A stretch of 39,781 nt of DNA from an uncultured Thiocystis sp. (GTDB lineage: Bacteria > Pseudomonadota > Gammaproteobacteria > Chromatiales > Chromatiaceae): NCBI RefSeq assembly GCF_903866365.1, contig NZ_CAIPNF010000072.1, forward strand, positions 1 to 39,781, read 5' to 3'. The position numbers were made by a program, and so were the translations under genes. Below, one piece after another: positions 36,085-39,781 of this stretch. Under the pieces are notes generated by a model. The model made no database searches. It was not told where the DNA came from and saw nothing but the letters and a program-made list of their open reading frames with translations. Every line of letters begins with the position of its first letter. Within the stretch, counting starts at the first letter, position 1.

Positions 36085-37635
36085 CTATTCCTTAACGTAC
36101 ACCTCTACACGCCGGTTCAGACTCCGGCCGGCGGCAGTGGCATTGTCGGCGATCGGGCGCGCGGCGCCGATCCCTTCGACGCTCAGGCGCGCCGCCTCAA
36201 CGCCACGCTCGATCAAGGACTGCCTCACGGCTTCGGCGCGCCGCTGGGACAGAGACAAATTCAGTTCGGCGCCACCCAAACTGTCCGTGTGGCCTTCAAT
36301 TTGGACGGTCAGCTCAGGCTGTTCCTTGAGTAAGGTGGCGATGCGTTCAAGGCTGGCAAGCTCACCAGCCGGCAGCGTCGCCTGCCCTGGAGAAAAACGC
36401 AGCTCGGCTTCCATTAGTCGCAACAAAACGCCGCGAGGCGTGCAAGTACCGCCAAGATTGGCAAAACCGGCCTCGCGCGCGCGCAGTTTTGCGATGGCCT
36501 TTTCGGCCTCATCACGAAGCGTCTGCTGGGCCGATGCAGATTGGCGCCGTTCTTCTTCCAAACGGGCCTCAAGCGTGGCAACCTGGGCATTGGCTGACGC
36601 GACCTGCTCCGACACGCCTTGATCCGTCTCGCGGGTTTCCGTTTGGGCCGTCCGTAATTGGTCTTCGACCGCCGCCATTTTTTGCTTGGTTTCGTCCAGC
36701 GTGTCCGTGAGCGCGATCAGCGCGGCCCGGTGTTGTTGCAATAATTCCGCGCGCACGCTCTGCTCGGTTTCAAGTCGCTTGTTTAGGACGGCAATGCGAT
36801 CCTCGGCTGCGTCGAGCGGGCTGGCGTCGGCAAGCCTGAGCGTGCTTTGCTCCAGTTCGGACTGAGTACGCTCAAGTTGTTGCTGCGTCTCGGCGAGTTG
36901 CTTGCGCACGGCATCATGGTCCGCCTGGAGCGTTTCCAATCGTGACGTCGTCTCGGCGAGTTGATCGGTCAATGCCTGCCTGTCCTCGCCAGCGCCCTCG
37001 TCCGAGGTCAGAACGCCCGCGGCTAACGCCGTGCGCAACAGGTCGGCATCCATCGGCGTCGTTTTGGACAGCTTGACCCGCTCGTTGAGATGGTTTTCCA
37101 ACTCCGCGACCTTCGCCTGATGCTCTGCGGCGGTTTTTGCGATCGCTTCGTGCACCTTTGCCAGATCCGACTGCAAGGCGATCGTTTTTTCTTGGCCAGC
37201 CTCATGGAGCCGTTTCAGCTCGGCATAGGCCGCGACAAGCTCTGCGCGTTCGCCGATCGCCTGACGGGTCTTCTGCTGCTCGGCGGCCAGATCGTCCGCA
37301 TGAGTTGCGCGAAGCGATGTCAGGTTCCGTTCGAGATCGGCATTCGCCTGCGCGAGCACCTCTAGGCGATCGGTCAGAAGGCTCTTTTCTTCTTGATGTC
37401 GGTTCCGCAGGGCAACGATTTCGGCTTGAACGCCATCCTGGGCGTCGACCGCTTGATGGAGCCGCGTATCGACTGCTTTGATCTGCTGGCTCGACTGGTC
37501 GATCAGCGCGTCCTTTTCAGCGAGTCGGGCGTAGAGTCGGTCGTCGTACCACTCGTAGAGCAGGTAGACGCCAATCAGGGCAATCAGCAGAAACAACGCC
37601 ATGGATTTCCAGAACGACGTGCTGGAGTCGGACAT
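36085..37635 (-). CDS. OmpA-domain coiled-coil membrane protein
   Basis: 516-residue protein: short cytosolic N-terminus, one membrane segment (about 9-28, FWKSMALFLLIALIGVYLLY), a long coiled coil (about 35-390; heptad-rich Gln/Glu/Ala/Leu) and a C-terminal OmpA-like peptidoglycan-binding domain (about 410-516; VQIEGHTDSLGGAELNLSLSQRRAEAV, ending RSLNRRVEVYV). It is anchored in the inner membrane and likely reaches through the periplasm to the wall. The layout recalls MotB-like or TolR/Pal-associated spacers, but there is no MotB plug and no partner MotA. ATG 37635 is chosen among three consecutive ATGs because AAGGAG (37642-37647) lies six bases upstream. Confidence 0.88.
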   Translation of the reverse strand: MSDSSTSFWKSMALFLLIALIGVYLLYEWYDDRLYARLAEKDALIDQSSQQIKAVDTRLHQAVDAQDGVQAEIVALRNRHQEEKSLLTDRLEVLAQANADLERNLTSLRATHADDLAAEQQKTRQAIGERAELVAAYAELKRLHEAGQEKTIALQSDLAKVHEAIAKTAAEHQAKVAELENHLNERVKLSKTTPMDADLLRTALAAGVLTSDEGAGEDRQALTDQLAETTSRLETLQADHDAVRKQLAETQQQLERTQSELEQSTLRLADASPLDAAEDRIAVLNKRLETEQSVRAELLQQHRAALIALTDTLDETKQKMAAVEDQLRTAQTETRETDQGVSEQVASANAQVATLEARLEEERRQSASAQQTLRDEAEKAIAKLRAREAGFANLGGTCTPRGVLLRLMEAELRFSPGQATLPAGELASLERIATLLKEQPELTVQIEGHTDSLGGAELNLSLSQRRAEAVRQSLIERGVEAARLSVEGIGAARPIADNATAAGRSLNRRVEVYVKE

Positions 37636-37762
37636 CATCATCTCCTTCGGGTGGGTTGCGGCGGTTATCGCTCTCTCGGCATCGTACGGCGCGATTATCC
37701 AGCATTTGCGCCGACGATGCTTGATAAAGCCCGCGTTAGAGGAGATCCGGATCAGAATTTGC

Positions 37763-38110
37763 TTAATCTCCAGCGGGGTGGAGTTTCCGGAATACAATGA
37801 GCGCACAAGCCAAATGAATCATGGCCAAATCGTTGCGCGCTTAGCAAACATAACGGGTACGAATCGCCCGAAAGCCTTTCAACCAGGCGATCGTCCGTTC
37901 GACCGCCCAGCGTCGGGCTGGATGGGTTTTCGCGTCTGGTGCCGGGGTCTCCTCGCCGATGCGACGACTGTGCGGGAGGTCATCATGCCCTTGTCATTCC
38001 GCTTTCACACGGGGGTCATCGTCGCCCTTATCCAAGCACAGATGCCAAGCGGTCTCGGGCGTCAGCTTGAGGCGTGATGGGATGGTCCGCCCGCTCCTCC
38101 AACGCGCCCT
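37763..38110 (-). pseudogene. IS5-family transposase remnant (C-terminal part)
   Basis: Read on the minus strand, pieces in two frames rebuild the end of an IS5-type DDE transposase: LTPETAWHLCLDKGDDDPRVKAE up to a TGA at 37996-37994; then RRIGEETPAPDAKTHPARRW continuing as AVERTIAWLKGFRAIRTRYV (the E of the DDE triad lies in VERTIAWL), interrupted by TAA at 37843-37841; then NDLAMIHLACALIVFRKL to the end at 37763. At least two disruptions, so inactive. The N-terminal two-thirds are missing, cut off where the IS110 fragment begins on the other strand. The GAGATCCGGATC next to its end (37742-37753) may be part of the old terminal repeat. Confidence 0.82.
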
Positions 38111-38170
38111 CAGCGGGCAGAATGAGCGATGAGTTTGACACATCGTCAACCGAGGTAGCGGAGCAGACCC

Positions 38171-38443
38171 ATGACAGCGTTTAGCAAAGAGCCTGTTGTC
38201 ACGATGGGCATCGATCTGGCCAAGAACAGCATGCATGTGTACGGGGTGGAAGCGCGGGGGCACAAGGTGCTCAGCAAGACGGTGAGCCGCGGGAAGTTGA
38301 GCGCGTTCATGGCGAATCGCCCACCGTGCCTGGTGGCGATGGAGGCGTGCGGGAGCGCGCACCATTGGGCGCGGGCGTTGCGTGATTTCGGCTATGAGGT
38401 GCGTCTGATCGCCCCGCCATTCGTCAAGCCGTTCGTGAAGTCC
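38171..38443 (+). pseudogene. IS110-family transposase, N-terminal fragment joined to the CRISPR array
   Basis: The first about 91 codons of an IS110-type DEDD transposase: VTMGIDLAKNSMHVYGVE with the first catalytic Asp in GIDLAK, then MEACGSAHHWARAL (Glu) and VRLIAPPFVKPFVKS. Homologues continue with NKNDANDAEAI, but here the sequence leaves the family at about 38441 and, 18-21 bases later, enters the first CRISPR repeat. The reading frame then runs on through six repeats to 38824, giving a meaningless chimeric 217-residue frame. A ribosome-binding site (CGGAG) precedes ATG 38171. Truncated and inactive. Confidence 0.85.
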
Positions 38444-38461
38444 GGCCCGTGCCACGGACGA

Positions 38462-39650
38462 CGGTTCATCCCCGCGAGCGCGGGGAACACGATATGGAGG
38501 ATGTGCCGGTTGGGGTTCATGTCGGTTCATCCCCGCGAGCGCGGGGAACACGTCGGTGTCATGGTCGAATTGAGCGGATTCGTCGGTTCATCCCCGCGAG
38601 CGAGGGGAACACGCGACGAATACCGACGAGTCGAACAGCGCCCGCGGTTCATCCCCGCGAGCGCGGGGAACACGTGCTCACTTTGTAGAACGCCGTTTTC
38701 TCGGTCGGTTCATCCCCGCGAGCGAGGGGAACACCCCGTGCCGATCACATTGTTGGCGACGAGCTGCGGTTCATCCCCGCGAGCGCGGGGAACACGAATT
38801 TTCCAAGCGGCTGGTATTTCGTGAACGGCGGTTCATCCCCGCGAGCGCGGGGAACACGCCCCGACGCATCTGGGGATGACCGTCAATTCCGGTTCATCCC
38901 CGCGAGCGCGGGGAACACTGCCAGGCAGCCAGCTTGACACCGTAGAAACACGGTTCATCCCCGCGAGCGCGGGGAACACGACGGAGTTTGGGAGGCGGAT
39001 CTTTATCCGCGCGGTTCATCCCCGCGAGCGCGGGGAACACGGCGTAGTCTCAAACACCGGGAAATGCAGATCCGGTTCATCCCCGCGAGCGCGGGGAACA
39101 CGGGCACAGCGCGGGCGGAGGCACTGCGGTTTGCGGTTCATCCCCGCGAGCGCGGGGAACACCGCGATTGGATCGCCCAAGCGCCCCTGATCGTCGGTTC
39201 ATCCCCGCGAGCGCGGGGAACACACTCGGCTAACATACTATATCCAGGAGGCAGTCGGTTCATCCCCGCGAGCGCGGGGAACACTCGGGGGCTTCATCGA
39301 TCCGCCGATCCATGATCGGTTCATCCCCGCGAGCGCGGGGAACACCCCCGACCGCGAATCAGTACCGCGTGACCGTACGGTTCATCCCCGCGAGCGCGGG
39401 GAACACGAACACAAGCCCTTTGTCGGCGTAGACGAGGTCGGTTCATCCCCGCGAGCGCGGGGAACACGCCGGGATCGACAAAAATCCCGCCAGATGAGCC
39501 GGTTCATCCCCGCGAGCGCGGGGAACACCCATTGAACTGAGTTGCCAGCCAGTTTCGCAACGGTTCATCCCCGCGAGCGCGGGGAACACCGTGCGGATGG
39601 CGCATCCCAGTTCCCGAAAGGCGGTTCATCCCCGCGAGCGCGGGGAACAC
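38462..39650 (-). CRISPR. Type I-E CRISPR array, 20 repeats and 19 spacers
   Basis: 29-base repeats beginning CGGTTCATCC and ending GGGGAACAC, with the inner palindrome CCCCGCG-AG-CGCGGGG, repeat every 61 bases: starts at 38462, 38523, 38584, 38645, 38706, 38767, then 38829 and on to 39622. Spacers are 32 bases except the sixth (33). The repeat is of the Cas6e/type I-E class. In that class the crRNA handle ends ...AACCG, which here is on the minus strand, so the array is transcribed leftward and spacers nearest 39650 are the newest. Agreeing with this, the only variant repeats (third and fifth, C to A at repeat position 20) lie at the left, old end. No cas gene is in the window; they should lie to the right. 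Open frames with HPRERGEH or IPASAGNT are translated repeats, not proteins. Confidence 0.98.
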
Positions 39651-39781
39651 TCTTCCCATACTTAGTGCCTGACCGAAAACTCCGAACTTGACCGCAGTCG
39701 GGGGCAATTGATTGCCCCTGGCGAAACGTTTTTCTTGAGTCAGTCCTGGTTGGAACGCCGAGCGCACCGCCGAATGAGAAA
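39651..39781 (-). promoter_or_regulatory. Putative CRISPR leader (partial)
   Basis: Sequence upstream of the array in the inferred direction of transcription, running off the window edge. It is more AT-rich than the array and carries a perfect palindrome GGGGCAAT-TG-ATTGCCCC (39701-39718). In type I-E leaders, IHF and Cas1-Cas2 recognise motifs here; I see no clean IHF consensus. Confidence 0.6.

Noticed and set aside
38100-38170. Possible IS110 bridge RNA region upstream of the transposase fragment
   Set aside because: Only about 60-70 bases remain between the IS5 remnant and the IS110 ATG, too short for the known left-end RNA, and I could not see its fold.
38449-39315. Open frames rich in HPRERGEH, IPASAGNT and SSPRARGT across the array, and 39504-39767 on the minus strand
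   Set aside because: They are six-frame translations of the CRISPR repeats and spacers, a known false-gene pattern.

Overview
The window is GC-rich, densely coded DNA from a Gram-negative bacterium. Full-length hemC-hemD, sucA-sucB, ttcA and hsp20 genes, a bacteriophytochrome, CHASE/PAS/GGDEF signalling proteins and a type I-E CRISPR array fit a gammaproteobacterium. Purple sulfur bacteria (Chromatiaceae) are my best guess, but that rests on gene style alone and not on any search.

Layout. (1) 227-9756: three co-directional sensory genes, namely a CHASE-PAS-PAS hybrid histidine kinase, a REC-(PAS)4-GAF-GGDEF diguanylate cyclase, and a bacteriophytochrome (PAS-GAF-PHY-PAS-PAS-GAF) whose reading frame stops where its neighbour's GGDEF domain begins. 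Short tandem repeats fill the gaps in front of the second and third genes. (2) 9915-18013: housekeeping genes hemD/hemC on the minus strand, a small gene plus a DUF2335 membrane protein behind an AT-rich palindrome, an NRDE-like protein, a small hypothetical gene, and sucA-sucB. (3) 18026-19169: decay zone with a broken hypothetical gene, a palindromic repeat and a dead IS3-family orfB fragment. (4) 19166-23553: surface-glycosylation genes (GtrB-like transferase, GtrA-like flippase, GtrC-like polytopic glucosyltransferase) and an unrecognised polytopic membrane protein. (5) 23791-30770: the most unusual part. A three-domain glycosyltransferase fusion (GT32-like + GT2 + Anp1-like) is transcribed divergently from a nucleotidyltransferase, a PqqD-like peptide chaperone, an HPr-kinase-like ATPase, a GT2/GT7-type transferase and a Tat-type exported Cys-containing protein. 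A further glycosyltransferase converges on it. (6) 30962-37635: minus-strand genes: truncated DUF900 hydrolase, ttcA, YfcE-like phosphoesterase, quinone oxidoreductase, ketopantoate reductase, hsp20 and an OmpA-domain coiled-coil protein. (7) 37763-39781: IS5- and IS110-type transposase remnants abutting the trailer end of a 20-repeat type I-E CRISPR array that is read leftward. Its leader and presumably its cas genes lie to the right.

How the genes work together. Region 1 looks like a light/redox/ligand-responsive phosphorelay and c-di-GMP module. Region 5 pairs the PqqD/HprK-like/nucleotidyltransferase set (which I believe matches what NCBI calls the HPr-rel-A system) with several glycosyltransferases and a candidate exported substrate. 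I infer an undescribed peptide or protein modification and glycosylation system. Tandem heptamer and hexamer repeats at gene starts, and a dispersed palindromic repeat bracketing the gtr genes, recur across the window.
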